A stretch of 64,000 nt of DNA from Anniella stebbinsi (lineage: Eukaryota; Chordata; Lepidosauria; Squamata; Anniellidae), in contig JARDYH010000007.1 of NCBI GenBank assembly GCA_029215795.1, positions 104,820,763 through 104,884,762 on the forward strand. The letters are read 5' to 3'. A program made the translations under genes and the position numbers. Position 1 is the first letter of the stretch, and the number at the start of each line of letters is the position of its first letter. Below the pieces are notes generated by a model. That model ran no database searches and was not told the DNA's origin. It saw only the letters and a program-made list of their open reading frames with translations. Shown one piece after another: positions 39,757-52,473 of the stretch.

Positions 39757-42700
39757 ATGTCTCTCATTTCGGGATTTCCGGAATCGGAAAATGTGCCCGA
39801 ACCAGGGGACCCAGGAAACACACACTAGCGTGTAGGATGCAGGTGGAATCACTGGAAATGGGGTGCATGCCTCAAGCGAGGGCAGAACGGGACGTTTGCC
39901 TGTAGTGTGCAGGGCTTCGGTGAATTTCACCCATGTCTCGCATTTTGGGATTTCGGGAATCGGAAAATGTGCCCGAACCAGGGGACCCAGGAAACCCACA
40001 CGAGCGTGTAGGAAGCCGGTGGAATCACTGGAAATGGGGTGTATGCCTGAAGCGAGGGCAGAACGGGACGTTTGCCGGTAGAGTGCAGGGCTTCGGTGAA
40101 TTTCACCCATGTCTCGCATTTTGGGATTTCCGGAATCGGAAAATGTGCCCGAACCAGGGGACCCAGGAAACCCACACGAGCGTGTCGGAAGCCGGTGGAA
40201 TCACTGGAAATGGGGTGCATGCCTCAAGCGAGGGCAGAACGGGACGTTTGCCGGTAGTGTGCAGGGCTTCGGTGAATTTCACCCATGTCTCGCATTTTGG
40301 GATTTCCGGAATCGGAAAATGTGCCCGAACCAGGGGACCCAGGAAACCCACACGAGCGTGTCGGAAGCCGGTGGAATCATTGGAAATGGGGTGCATGCCT
40401 CAAGCGAGGGCAGAACGGGACGTTTGCCGGTAGTGTGCAGGGCTTCGGTGAATTTCACCCATGTCTCGCATTTTGGGATTTCCGGAATCGGAAAATGTGC
40501 CCGAACCAGGGGACCCAGGAAACCCACACGAGCGTGTAGGAAGCCGGTGGAATCACTGGAAATGGGGTGTGTGCCTCAAGCGAGGGCAGAACAGATCATT
40601 TGCCGGTAGTGTGCAGGGCTTCGGTGAATTTCACCCATGTCTCGCATTTTGGGATTTCCAGAATCGGAAAATGTGCCCGAACCAGGGGACCCAGGAAACC
40701 CACACGAGCGTGTCGGAAGCCGGTGGAATCACTGGAAATGGGGTGCATGCCTCAAGCGAGGGCAGAATGGGACGTTTGCCGGTAGTGTGCAGGGCTTCGG
40801 TGAATTTCACCCATGTCTCGCGTTTTGGGATTTCCGGAATCGGAAAATGTGCCCGAACCAGGGGACCCAGGAAACCCACACGAGCGTGTCGGAAGCCGGT
40901 GGAATCACTGGAAATGGGGTGCATGCCTCAAGCGAGGGCAGAACGGGACGTTTGCCTGTAGTGTGCAGGGCTTCGGTGAATTTCACCCATGTCTCGCATT
41001 TCGGGATTTCCGGAATCGGAAAATGTGCCCGAACCAGGGGACCCAGGAAACACACACGAGCGTGTCGGAAGCCGGTGGAATCACTTTAAATGGGATGCAC
41101 GCCTCAAGCGAGGGCAGAACGGGACGTTTGCCTGTAGTGTGCAGGGCTTCGGTGAATTTCACCCATGTCTCGCATTTCGGGATTTCCGGAATCGGAAAAT
41201 GTGCCCGAACCAGGGGACCCAGGAAACACACACGAGCGTGTCGGAAGCCGGTGGAATCACTTTAAATGGGATGCACGCCTCAAGCGAGGGCAGAACGGGA
41301 CGTTTGCCTGTAGTGTGCAGGGCTTCGGTGAATTTCACCCATGTCTCGCATTTCGGGATTTCCGGAATCGGAAAATGTGCCCGAACCAGGGGACCCAGGA
41401 AACACATACGAGCGTGTCGGAAGCTGGTGGAATCACTGGAAATGGGGTGCAGGCCTCAAGCGAGGGCAGAACGGGACGTTTGCCTTTAGTGTGCAGGGCT
41501 TCAGTGAATTTCACCCATGTCTCTCATTTCGGGATTTCCGGAATCGGAAAATGTGCCCGAACCAGGGGACCCAGGAAACACACACTAGCGTGTAGGATGC
41601 AGGTGGAATCACTGGAAATGGGGTGCATGCCTCAAGCGAGGGCAGAACGGGACGTTTGCCTGTAGTGTGCAGGGCTTCGGTGAATTTCACCCATGTCTCG
41701 CATTTTGGGATTTCGGGAATCGGAAAATGTGCCCGAACCAGGGGACCCAGGAAACCCACACGAGCGTGTCGGAAGCCGGTGGAATCACTGGAAATGGGGT
41801 GCATGCCTCAAGCGAGGGCAGAACGGGACGTTTGCCGGTAGTGTGCAGGGCTTCGGTGAATTTCACCCATGTCTCGCATTTTGGGATTTCCGGAATCGGA
41901 AAATGTGCCCGAACCAGGGGACCCAGGAAACCCACACGAGCGTGTCGGAAGCCGGTGGAATCAGTGGAAATGGGGTGCATGCCTCAAGCGAGGGCAGAAC
42001 GGGACGTTTGCCGGTAGTGTGCAGGGCTTCGGTGAATTTCACCCATGTCTCGCATTTTGGGATTTCCGGAATCGGAAAATGTGCCCGAACCAGGGGACCC
42101 AGGAAACCCACACGAGCGTGTAGGAAGCCGGTGGAATCACTGGAAATGGGGTGTGTGCCTCAAGCGAGGGCAGAACAGATCATTTGCCGGTAGTGTGCAG
42201 GGCTTCGGTGAATTTCACCCATGTCTCGCATTTTGGGATTTCCAGAATCGGAAAATGTGCCCGAACCAGGGGACCCAGGAAACCCACACGAGCGTGTCGG
42301 AAGCCGGTGGAATCACTGGAAATGGGGTGCATGCCTCAAGCGAGGGCAGAATGGGACGTTTGCCGGTAGTGTGCAGGGCTTCGGTGAATTTCACCCATGT
42401 CTCGCGTTTTGGGATTTCCGGAATCGGAAAATGTGCCCGAACCAGGGGACCCAGGAAACCCACACGAGCGTGTCGGAAGCCGGTGGAATCACTGGAAATG
42501 GGGTGCATGCCTCAAGCGAGGGCAGAACGGGACGTTTGCCTGTAGTGTGCAGGGCTTCGGTGAATTTCACCCATGTCTCGCATTTCGGGATTTCCGGAAT
42601 CGGAAAATGTGCCCGAACCAGGGGACCCAGGAAACACACACGAGCGTGTCGGAAGCCGGTGGAATCACTTTAAATGGGATGCATGCCTCAAGCGAGGGCA

Positions 42701-43276
42701 GAACGGGACGTTTGCCTGTAGTGTGCAGGGCTTCGGTGAATTTCACCCATGTCTCGCATTTCGGGATTTCCGGAATCGGAAAATGTGCCCGAACCAGGGG
42801 ACCCAGGAAACACATACGAGCGTGTCGGAAGCCGGTGGAATCACTGGAAATGGGGTGCAGGCCTCAAGCGAGGGCAGAACGGGACGTTTGCCTGTAGTGT
42901 GCAGGGCTTCGGTGAATTTCACCCATGTCTCGCATTTCGGGATTTCCGGAATCGGAAAATGTGCCCGAACCAGGGGACCCAGGAAACACACACTAGCGTG
43001 TCGGAAGCCGGTGGACTCACTGGAAATGGGGTGCATGCCTCAAGCGAGGGCAGAACGGGATGTTTGCCGGTAGTGTGCAGGGCTTCGGTGAATTTCACCC
43101 ATGTCTCGCATTTTGGGATTTCCGGAATCGGAAAATGTGCCCGAACCAGGGGACCCAGGAAACACACACGAGCGTGTCGGAAGCCGGTGGAATCACTGGA
43201 AATGGGGTGCATGCCTCAAGCGAGGGCAGAACGGGACGTTTGCCGGTAGTGTGCAGGGCTTCGGTGAATTTCACCC
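39757..43276 (+). repeat. Domain II 9-10-mer higher-order units
   Basis: Ordered monomers with TTTCGGGAATC, a plain one, the CAGATCATTTG type, TTTCCAGAATC, GTCTCGCGTTTT, TTTAAATGGGATGCACG, ACACATACGAG and TCTCTCATTTC recur. The TTTCGGGAATC monomers begin at 39,933 and 41,693 (1,760 bp, 10 monomers). The CAGATCATTTG monomers begin at 40,461 and 42,045 (1,584 bp, 9 monomers), so the second unit has lost a monomer. Related units start at 46,620 and 48,380, again 1,760 bp apart, and at 61,933. Confidence 0.75.
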
Positions 43277-46200
43277 ATGTCTCGCATTTTGGGATTTCCG
43301 GAATCGGAAAATGTGCCCGAACCAGGGGACCCAGGAAAGATACACGAGCGTGTCGGAAGCTGGTGGAATCACTGGAAATGGGGTGCATGCCTCAAGAGAG
43401 GGCAGAACGGGACGTTTGCCGGTAGTGTGCAGGGCTTCGGTGAATTTCACCCATGTCTCGCATTTTGGGATTTCCGGAATCGGAAAATGTGCCCGAACCA
43501 GGGGACCCAGGAAACACACACGAGCGTGTCGGAAGCCGGTGGAATCACTGGAAATGGAGTGCATGCCTCAAGAGAGGGCAGAATGGGACGTTTGCCGGTA
43601 GTGTGCAGGGCTTCGGTGAATTTCACCCATGTCTCGCATTTTGGGATTTCCGGAATCGGAAAATGTGCACGAACCAGGGGACCCAGGAAACCCACACGAA
43701 CGTGTCGGAAGCCGGTGGAATCACTGGAAATGGGGTGCATGCCTCAAGCGAGGGCAGAACGGGACGTTTGCCGGTAGTGTGCAGGGCTTCGGTGAATTTC
43801 ACCCATGTCTCGCATTTTGGGATTTCCGGAATCGGAAAATGTGCCCGAACCAGGGGACCCAGGAAACACACACGAGCGTGTCGGAAGCCGCTGGAATCAC
43901 TGGAAATGGGGTGCATGCCTCAAGCGAGGGCAGAACGGGACGTTTGCCGGTAGTGTGCAGGGCTTCGGTGAATTTCACCCATGTCTCACATTTTGGGATT
44001 TACAGAATCGGAAAATGTGCCCGAACCAGAGGACCCAGGAAACCCATACGAGCGTGTAGGATGCAGGTGGAATCACTGGAAATGGGGTGCATGCCTCAAG
44101 CGAGGGCAGAACGGGACGTTTGCCTGTAGTGTGCAGGGCTTCGGTGAATTTCACCCATGTCTCGCATTTTGGGATTTCCGGAATCGGAAAATGTGCCCGA
44201 ACCAGGGGACCCAGGAAACCCACACGAGCGTGTAGGAAGCCGGTGGAATCACTGGAAATGGGGTGTATGCCTCAAGCGAGGGCAGAACGGGACGTTTGCC
44301 GGTAGTGTGCAGGGCTTCGGTGAATTTCACCCATGTCTCGCATTTTGGGATTTCCGGAATCGGAAAATGTGCCCGAACCAGGGGACCCAGGAAACCCACA
44401 CAAGCGTGTCGGAAGCCGGTGGAATCACTGGAAATGGGGTGCATGCCTCAATCGAGGGCAGAACGGGACGTTTGCCGGTAGTGTGCAGGGCTTCGGTGAA
44501 TTTCACCCATGTCTCGCATTTTGGGATTTCCGGAATCGGAAAATGTGCCCGAACCAGGGGACCCAGGAAACCCACACGAGCGTGTCGGAAGCCGGTGGAA
44601 TCACTGGAAATGGGGTGCATGCCTCAAGCGAGGGCAGAACGGGACGTTTGCCGGTAGTGTGCAGGGCTTCGGTGAATTTCACCCATGTCTCGCATTTTGG
44701 GATTTCCGGAATCGGAAAATGTGCCCGAACCAGGGGACACAGGAAACACACACGAGCGTGTCGGAAGCCGGTGGAATCACTTTAAATGGGATGCATGCCT
44801 CAAGCGAGGGCAGAACGGGACGTTTGCCGGTAGTGTGCAGGGCTTCGGTGAATTTCACCCATGTCTCGCATTTCGGGATTTCCGGAATCGGAAAATGTGC
44901 CCGAACCAGGGGACCCAGGAAACACACACGAGCGTGTCGGAAGCCGGTGGAATCACTGGAAATGGGGTGCAGGCCTCAAGCGAGGGCAGAACGGGACGTT
45001 TGCCTGTAGTGTGCAGGGCTTCGGTGATTTCACCCATGTCTCGCATTTCGGGATTTCCGGAATCGGAAAATGTGCCCGAACCAGGGGACCCAGGAAACAC
45101 ACACTAGCGTGTCGGAAGCCGGTGGACTCACTGGAAATGGGGTGCATGCCTCAAGCGAGGGCAGAACGGGACGTTTGCCGGTAGTGTGCAGGGCTTCGGT
45201 GAATTTCACCCATGTCTCGCATTTTGGGATTTCGGGAATCGGAAAATGTGCCCGAACCAGGGGACCCAGGAAACCCACACGAGCGTGTAGGAAGCCGGTG
45301 GAATCACTGGAAATGGGGTGTATGCCTGAAGCGAGGGCAGAACGGGACGTTTGCCGGTAGAGTGCAGGGCTTCGGTGAATTTCACCCATGTCTCGCATTT
45401 TGGGATTTCCGGAATCGGAAAATGTGCCCGAACCAGGGGACCCAGGAAACACACACGAGCGTGTCGGAAGCCGGTGGAATCACTTTAAATGGGATGCATG
45501 CCTCAAGCGAGGGCAGAACGGGACGTTTGCCGGTAGTGTGCAGGGCTTCGGTGAATTTCACCCATGTCTCGCATTTTGGGATTTCCGGAATCGGAAAATG
45601 TGCCCGAACCAGGGGACCCAGGAAAGATACACGAGCGTGTCGGAAGCTGGTGGAATCACTGGAAATGGGGTGCATGCCTCAAGAGAGGGCAGAACGGGAC
45701 GTTTGCCGGTAGTGTGCAGGGCTTCGGTGAATTTCACCCATGTCTCGCATTTTGGGATTTCCGGAATCGGAAAATGTGCCCGAACCAGGGGACCCAGGAA
45801 ACACACACGAGCGTGTCGGAAGCCGGTGGAATCACTGGAAATGGAGTGCATGCCTCAAGAGAGGGCAGAATGGGACGTTTGCCGGTAGTGTGCAGGGCTT
45901 CGGTGAATTTCACCCATGTCTCGCATTTTGGGATTTCCGGAATCGGAAAATGTGCACGAACCAGGGGACCCAGGAAACCCACACGAGCGTGTCGGAAGCC
46001 GGTGGAATCACTGGAAATGGGGTGCATGCCTCAAGCGAGGGCAGAACGGGACGTTTGCCGGTAGTGTGCAGGGCTTCGGTGAATTTCACCCATGTCTCGC
46101 ATTTTGGGATTTCCGGAATCGGAAAATGTGCCCGAACCAGGGGACCCAGGAAACACACACGAGCGTGTCGGAAGCCGCTGGAATCACTGGAAATGGGGTG

Positions 46201-46443
46201 CATGCCTCAAGCGAGGGCAGAACGGGACGTTTGCCGGTAGTGTGCAGGGCTTCGGTGAATTTCACCCATGTCTCACATTTTGGGATTTACAGAATCGGAA
46301 AATGTGCCCGAACCAGAGGACCCAGGAAACCCATACGAGCGTGTAGGATGCAGGTGGAATCACTGGAAATGGGGTGCATGCCTCAAGCGAGGGCAGAACG
46401 GGACGTTTGCCTGTAGTGTGCAGGGCTTCGGTGAATTTCACCC
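43277..46443 (+). repeat. Domain II 13-mer unit and partial second copy
   Basis: Monomer order from 43,277: GAAAGATACACG with AAGAGAGGG; GGAGTGCATG; GTGCACGAACC; GCCGCTGG; TTTACAGAATC; GTGTAGG with GTGTATGCC; CACAAGCG with CAATCGAGG; plain; GGGGACACAGG; 175-bp short; CACTAGCG...GGACTCAC; TTTCGGGAATC; TTTAAATGGG. The next GAAAGATACACG monomer starts at 45,564, giving a 2,287-bp period of 13 monomers including one short one. The second copy breaks off after the TTTACAGAATC monomer at 46,268 and switches to the 9-10-mer unit. Confidence 0.8.
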
Positions 46444-49400
46444 ATGTCTCGCATTTTGGGATTTCCGGAATCGGAAAATGTGCCCGAACCAGGGGACCCA
46501 GGAAACACACACTAGCGTGTCGGAAGCCGGTGGACTCACTGGAAATGGGGTGCATGCCTCAAGCGAGGGCAGAACGGGACGTTTGCCGGTAGTGTGCAGG
46601 GCTTCGGTGAATTTCACCCATGTCTCGCATTTTGGGATTTCGGGAATCGGAAAATGTGCCCGAACCAGGGGACCCAGGAAACCCACACGAGCGTGTAGGA
46701 AGCCGGTGGAATCACTGGAAATGGGGTGTATGCCTGAAGCGAGGGCAGAACGGGACGTTTGCCGGTAGAGTGCAGGGCTTCGGTGAATTTCACCCATGTC
46801 TCGCATTTTGGGATTTCCGGAATCGGAAAATGTGCCCGAACCAGGGGACCCAGGAAACCCACACGAGCGTGTCGGAAGCCGGTGGAATCACTGGAAATGG
46901 GGTGCATGCCTCAAGCGAGGGCAGAACGGGACGTTTGCCGGTAGTGTGCAGGGCTTCGGTGAATTTCACCCATGTCTCGCATTTTGGGATTTCCGGAATC
47001 GGAAAATGTGCCCGAACCAGGGGACCCAGGAAACCCACACGAGCGTGTCGGAAGCCGGTGGAATCAGTGGAAATGGGGTGCATGCCTCAAGCGAGGGCAG
47101 AACGGGACGTTTGCCGGTAGTGTGCAGGGCTTCGGTGAATTTCACCCATGTCTCGCATTTTGGGATTTCCGGAATCGGAAAATGTGCCCGAACCAGGGGA
47201 CCCAGGAAACCCACACGAGCGTGTCGGAAGCCGGTGGAATCAGTGGAAATGGGGTGCATGCCTCAAGCGAGGGCAGAACGGGACGTTTGCCGGTAGTGTG
47301 CAGGGCTTCGGTGAATTTCACCCATGTCTCGCATTTTGGGATTTCCGGAATCGGAAAATGTGCCCGAACCAGGGGACCCAGGAAACCCACACGAGCGTGT
47401 AGGAAGCCGGTGGAATCACTGGAAATGGGGTGTGTGCCTCAAGCGAGGGCAGAACAGATCATTTGCCGGTAGTGTGCAGGGCTTCGGTGAATTTCACCCA
47501 TGTCTCGCATTTTGGGATTTCCAGAATCGGAAAATGTGCCCGAACCAGGGGACCCAGGAAACCCACACGAGCGTGTCGGAAGCCGGTGGAATCACTGGAA
47601 ATGGGGTGCATGCCTCAAGCGAGGGCAGAATGGGACGTTTGCCGGTAGTGTGCAGGGCTTCGGTGAATTTCACCCATGTCTCGCGTTTTGGGATTTCCGG
47701 AATCGGAAAATGTGCCCGAACCAGGGGACCCAGGAAACCCACACGAGCGTGTCGGAAGCCGGTGGAATCACTGGAAATGGGGTGCATGCCTCAAGCGAGG
47801 GCAGAACGGGACGTTTGCCTGTAGTGTGCAGGGCTTCGGTGAATTTCACCCATGTCTCGCATTTCGGGATTTCCGGAATCGGAAAATGTGCCCGAACCAG
47901 GGGACCCAGGAAACACACACGAGCGTGTCGGAAGCCGGTGGAATCACTTTAAATGGGATGCACGCCTCAAGCGAGGGCAGAACGGGACGTTTGCCTGTAG
48001 TGTGCAGGGCTTCGGTGAATTTCACCCATGTCTCGCATTTCGGGATTTCCGGAATCGGAAAATGTGCCCGAACCAGGGGACCCAGGAAACACATACGAGC
48101 GTGTCGGAAGCTGGTGGAATCACTGGAAATGGGGTGCAGGCCTCAAGCGAGGGCAGAACGGGACGTTTGCCTTTAGTGTGCAGGGCTTCAGTGAATTTCA
48201 CCCATGTCTCTCATTTCGGGATTTCCGGAATCGGAAAATGTGCCCGAACCAGGGGACCCAGGAAACACACACTAGCGTGTAGGATGCAGGTGGAATCACT
48301 GGAAATGGGGTGCATGGCTCAAGCGAGGGCAGAACGGGACGTTTGCCTGTAGTGTGCAGGGCTTCGGTGAATTTCACCCATGTCTCGCATTTTGGGATTT
48401 CGGGAATCGGAAAATGTGCCCGAACCAGGGGACCCAGGAAACCCACACGAGCGTGTAGGAAGCCGGTGGAATCACTGGAAATGGGGTGTATGCCTGAAGC
48501 GAGGGCAGAACGGGACGTTTGCCGGTAGAGTGCAGGGCTTCGGTGAATTTCACCCATGTCTCGCATTTTGGGATTTCCGGAATCGGAAAATGTGCCCGAA
48601 CCAGGGGACCCAGGAAACCCACACGAGCGTGTCGGAAGCCGGTGGAATCACTGGAAATGGGGTGCATGCCTCAAGCGAGGGCAGAACGGGACGTTTGCCG
48701 GTAGTGTGCAGGGCTTCGGTGAATTTCACCCATGTCTCGCATTTTGGGATTTCCGGAATCGGAAAATGTGCCCGAACCAGGGGACCCAGGAAACCCACAC
48801 GAGCGTGTCGGAAGCCGGTGGAATCAGTGGAAATGGGGTGCATGCCTCAAGCGAGGGCAGAACGGGACGTTTGCCGGTAGTGTGCAGGGCTTCGGTGAAT
48901 TTCACCCATGTCTCGCATTTTGGGATTTCCGGAATCGGAAAATGTGCCCGAACCAGGGGACCCAGGAAACCCACACGAGCGTGTAGGAAGCCGGTGGAAT
49001 CACTGGAAATGGGGTGTGTGCCTCAAGCGAGGGCAGAACAGATCATTTGCCGGTAGTGTGCAGGGCTTCGGTGAATTTCACCCATGTCTCGCATTTTGGG
49101 ATTTCCAGAATCGGAAAATGTGCCCGAACCAGGGGACCCAGGAAACCCACACGAGCGTGTCGGAAGCCGGTGGAATCACTGGAAATGGGGTGCATGCCTC
49201 AAGCGAGGGCAGAATGGGACGTTTGCCGGTAGTGTGCAGGGCTTCGGTGAATTTCACCCATGTCTCGCATTTCGGGATTTCCGGAATCGGAAAATGTGCC
49301 CGAACCAGGGGACCCAGGAAACACATACGAGCGTGTCGGAAGCCGGTGGAATCACTGGAAATGGGGTGCAGGCCTCAAGCGAGGGCAGAACGGGACGTTT

Positions 49401-51694
49401 GCCTGTAGTGTGCAGGGCTTCGGTGAATTTCACCCATGTCTCGCATTTCGGGATTTCCGGAATCGGAAAATGTGCCCGAACCAGGGGACCCAGGAAACAC
49501 ACACTAGCGTGTCGGAAGCCGGTGGACTCACTGGAAATGGGGTGCATGCCTCAAGCGAGGGCAGAACGGGATGTTTGCCGGTAGTGTGCAGGGCTTCGGT
49601 GAATTTCACCCATGTCTCGCATTTTGGGATTTCCGGAATCGGAAAATGTGCCCGAACCAGGGGACCCAGGAAACACACACGAGCGTGTCGGAAGCCGGTG
49701 GAATCACTGGAAATGGGGTGCATGCCTCAAGCGAGGGCAGAACGGGACGTTTGCCGGTAGTGTGCAGGGCTTCGGTGAATTTCACCCATGTCTCGCATTT
49801 TGGGATTTCCGGAATCGGAAAATGTGCCCGAACCAGGGGACCCAGGAAAGATACACGAGCGTGTCGGAAGCTGGTGGAATCACTGGAAATGGGGTGCATG
49901 CCTCAAGAGAGGGCAGAACGGGACGTTTGCCGGTAGTGTGCAGGGCTTCGGTGAATTTCACCCATGTCTCGCATTTTGGGATTTCCGGAATCGGAAAATG
50001 TGCCCGAACCAGGGGACCCAGGAAACACACACGAGCGTGTCGGAAGCCGGTGGAATCACTGGAAATGGAGTGCATGCCTCAAGAGAGGGCAGAATGGGAC
50101 GTTTGCCGGTAGTGTGCAGGGCTTCGGTGAATTTCACCCATGTCTCGCATTTTGGGATTTCCGGAATCGGAAAATGTGCACGAACCAGGGGACCCAGGAA
50201 ACCCACACGAGCGTGTCGGAAGCCGGTGGAATCACTGGAAATGGGGTGCATGCCTCAAGCGAGGGCAGAACGGGACGTTTGCCGGTAGTGTGCAGGGCTT
50301 CGGTGAATTTCACCCATGTCTCGCATTTTGGGATTTCCGGAATCGGAAAATGTGCCCGAACCAGGGGACCCAGGAAACACACACGAGCGTGTCGGAAGCC
50401 GCTGGAATCACTGGAAATGGGGTGCATGCCTCAAGCGAGGGCAGAACGGGACGTTTGCCGGTAGTGTGCAGGGCTTCGGTGAATTTCACCCATGTCTCAC
50501 ATTTTGGGATTTACAGAATCGGAAAATGTGCCTGAACCAGAGGACCCAGGAAACCCATACGAGCGTGTAGGATGCAGGTGGAATCACTGGAAATGGGGTG
50601 CATGCCTCAAGCGAGGGCAGAACGGGACGTTTGCCTGTAGTGTGCAGGGCTTCGGTGAATTTCACCCATGTCTCGCATTTTGGGATTTCCGGAATCGGAA
50701 AATGTGCCCGAACCAGGGGACCCAGGAAACCCACACGAGCGTGTAGGAAGCCGGTGGAATCACTGGAAATGGGGTGTATGCCTCAAGCGAGGGCAGAACG
50801 GGACGTTTGCCGGTAGTGTGCAGGGCTTCGGTGAATTTCACCCATGTCTCGCATTTTGGGATTTCCGGAATCGGAAAATGTGCCCGAACCAGGGGACCCA
50901 GGAAACCCACACGAGCGTGTCGGAAGCCGGTGGAATCACTGGAAATGGGGTGCATGCCTCAATCGAGGGCAGAACGGGACGTTTGCCGGTAGTGTGCAGG
51001 GCTTCGGTGAATTTCACCCATGTCTCGCATTTTGGGATTTCCGGAATCGGAAAATGTGCCCTTACCAGGGGACCCAGGAAACCCACACGAGCGTGTCGGA
51101 AGCCGGTGGAATCACTGGAAATGGGGTGCATGCCTCAAGCGAGGGCAGAACGGGACGTTTGCCGGTAGTGTGCAGGGCTTCGGTGAATTTCACCCATGTC
51201 TCGCATTTTGGGATTTCCGGAATCGGAAAATGTGCCCGAACCAGGGGACACAGGAAACACACACGAGCGTGTCGGAAGCCGGTGGAATCACTTTAAATGG
51301 GATGCATGCCTCAAGCGAGGGCAGAACGGGACGTTTGCCGGTAGTGTGCAGGGCTTCGGTGAATTTCACCCATGTCTCGCATTTCGGGATTTCCGGAATC
51401 GGAAAATGTGCCCGAACCAGGGGACCCAGGAAACACACACGAGCGTGTCGGAAGCCGGTGGAATCACTGGAAATGGGGTGCAGGCCTCAAGCGAGGGCAG
51501 AACGGGACGTTTGCCTGTAGTGTGCAGGGCTTCGGTGATTTCACCCATGTCTCGCATTTCGGGATTTCCGGAATCGGAAAATGTGCCCGAACCAGGGGAC
51601 CCAGGAAACACACACTAGCGTGTCGGAAGCCGGTGGACTCACTGGAAATGGGGTGCATGCCTCAAGCGAGGGCAGAACGGGACGTTTGCCGGTA

Positions 51695-51702
51695 GTGTGC
51701 AG
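51695..51702 (+). repeat. Left target-site duplication GTGTGCAG
   Basis: The eight satellite bases directly before the element. They are identical to 54,867-54,874, with T at position 2 and A at position 7 as in the hAT/Ac target preference. The same octamer is part of most satellite monomers, but having it on both sides of the element requires a duplication. Confidence 0.92.
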
Positions 51703-51714
51703 TAGGGGTGTGCA
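51703..51714 (+). repeat. Left terminal inverted repeat
   Basis: TAGGGGTGTGCA. It pairs with the right end at 11 of 12 positions. Its inner GTGTGCA equals the first seven bases of the target GTGTGCAG. Confidence 0.9.
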
Positions 51715-51828
51715 TCGGATCGGATCCGATCCACGATCCGAATCCGATCCGACCCAAAATCGGGAAAATCCGATCCGATCCGATCCGATCCGACCAACCT
51801 CCGATCCGATCCGATCCGATCCGATGAG
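51715..51828 (+). repeat. Left GATCC-rich subterminal block
   Basis: Degenerate CCGATCC short repeats. It includes the 16-bp palindrome GGATCGGATCCGATCC at 51,717-51,732 and the landmark CGACCAACCTCCG near 51,791. Dense short subterminal motifs are where hAT transposases bind in studied elements; that role here is inference. The segment 51,780-51,824 recurs in the same orientation at 54,760-54,804 with one mismatch. Confidence 0.85.
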
Positions 51829-51846
51829 GTCCGATCCGGATCGGAC
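51829..51846. repeat. 18-bp palindrome, left hinge
   Basis: GTCCGATCCGGATCGGAC is a perfect palindrome. It marks the outer limit of the long inverted arm: inside it the two ends of the element are mirror images, outside it the GATCC blocks are direct repeats. Confidence 0.9.
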
Positions 51847-52473
51847 GCCATTTTGAATGCTTTTTCCCATAGCCAAGTATTGTTTTACAAAAACGCCTAT
51901 AACTTTTTCATTTTTAAAGATAGAAGGATGAAACTTGGGGACATTGTAGACTGGTTAGGGATAGTTATCTGTGAGAAATTTCAGAAAGATTGGTGCATGC
52001 GTTTTGTGGCAATTAATTTTTTAATAAATACCCATGAATGCTTATAACTTTGTCATTTTTAAAGTTACAAACATGAAACTTTGCCACCTTGTAGGAGGTA
52101 CCTTGGGACCTATGTGTGTGAAATTTCAGAAACATAGGTGCTTGCCTTGTGTGGCAATTAATTTTAGAATAATGGGTAGTAGTGGGGTAAATACAGTTAC
52201 GCCTCCCATTTTTTTATTTTTTAAGATACAAACAGGAAACATGGGCACATTACAGATACCACTTGCCTTGATATGTGAGTGAAATTTCAGAAACATTGGA
52301 GCTTGCATTGTGTGGCAATTAAGTTTTGAAAAAATGAGGAAAGAAACACCTATAACTTTGTCATTTTTAAAGTTACACACATGAAACTTTGCCACATTGT
52401 AGGTGGTACCTTGGGACCTATGTGTGTAAAATTTCAGAAACATAGGTGCTTGCCTTGTGTGGCAATTAATTTT

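Larger units (their letters stand above)
1..51702 (+). repeat. 176-bp satellite array, left part
   Basis: Head-to-tail array of a 176-bp monomer, about 57% G+C with 13 CpG sites per monomer. Using the recurrent ATGTCTC as phase mark, the marks fall at 4, 180, 356, 532, 707, 883 and so on to 51,547. That interval is 293 monomers: 293 x 176 minus 27 single-base deletions plus one 2-bp insertion equals the observed 51,543 bp. Every monomer I followed is in the same orientation, and no foreign sequence interrupts the part before 51,703. Neighbouring monomers differ at a small set of recurring diagnostic sites, which gives higher-order structure. No gene is supported here. Family identity and chromosomal location are unknown; a centromeric or pericentromeric site is an inference from monomer size and array length only. 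Confidence 0.98.
39400..51702 (+). repeat. Array domain II (variant population II), left of the element
   Basis: From about 39.4 kb the domain I markers ACCCTGG and GACATTT disappear and a new set takes over: GCACGCCTC, ACACATACGAG, TCTCTCATTTC, GTGTAGGATGCAGG, TTTCGGGAATC, GCCTGAAGCG with GGTAGAGTGC, CAGATCATTTG, TTTCCAGAATC, GTCTCGCGTTTT, GAAAGATACACG, GTGCACGAACC, GCCGCTGG and TTTACAGAATC. These occur in a recurring order. Both domains share the 175-bp short monomer followed by a CACTAGCG...GGACTCAC monomer, so they descend from a common higher-order ancestor. About 1.1 kb of generic monomers separates the last domain I markers from the first domain II markers. Confidence 0.8.

Noticed and set aside
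4..51695. Hundreds of overlapping open frames of 60-280 codons on both strands of the satellite.
   Set aside because: They repeat with the 176-bp DNA period in rotating frames on both strands and change with single-base length variants. There is no initiation context, codon bias or domain. They are shadows of a tandem repeat.
1..51702. A CRISPR-like array of regular repeats.
   Set aside because: The whole 176-bp unit is repeated without unique spacers, and there are no cas genes. It is a satellite.
51715..51846. A plain GATCC microsatellite unrelated to the element.
   Set aside because: It lies inside the target duplications, is matched by a block at the other end with the same landmark sequence, and abuts the terminal repeat.
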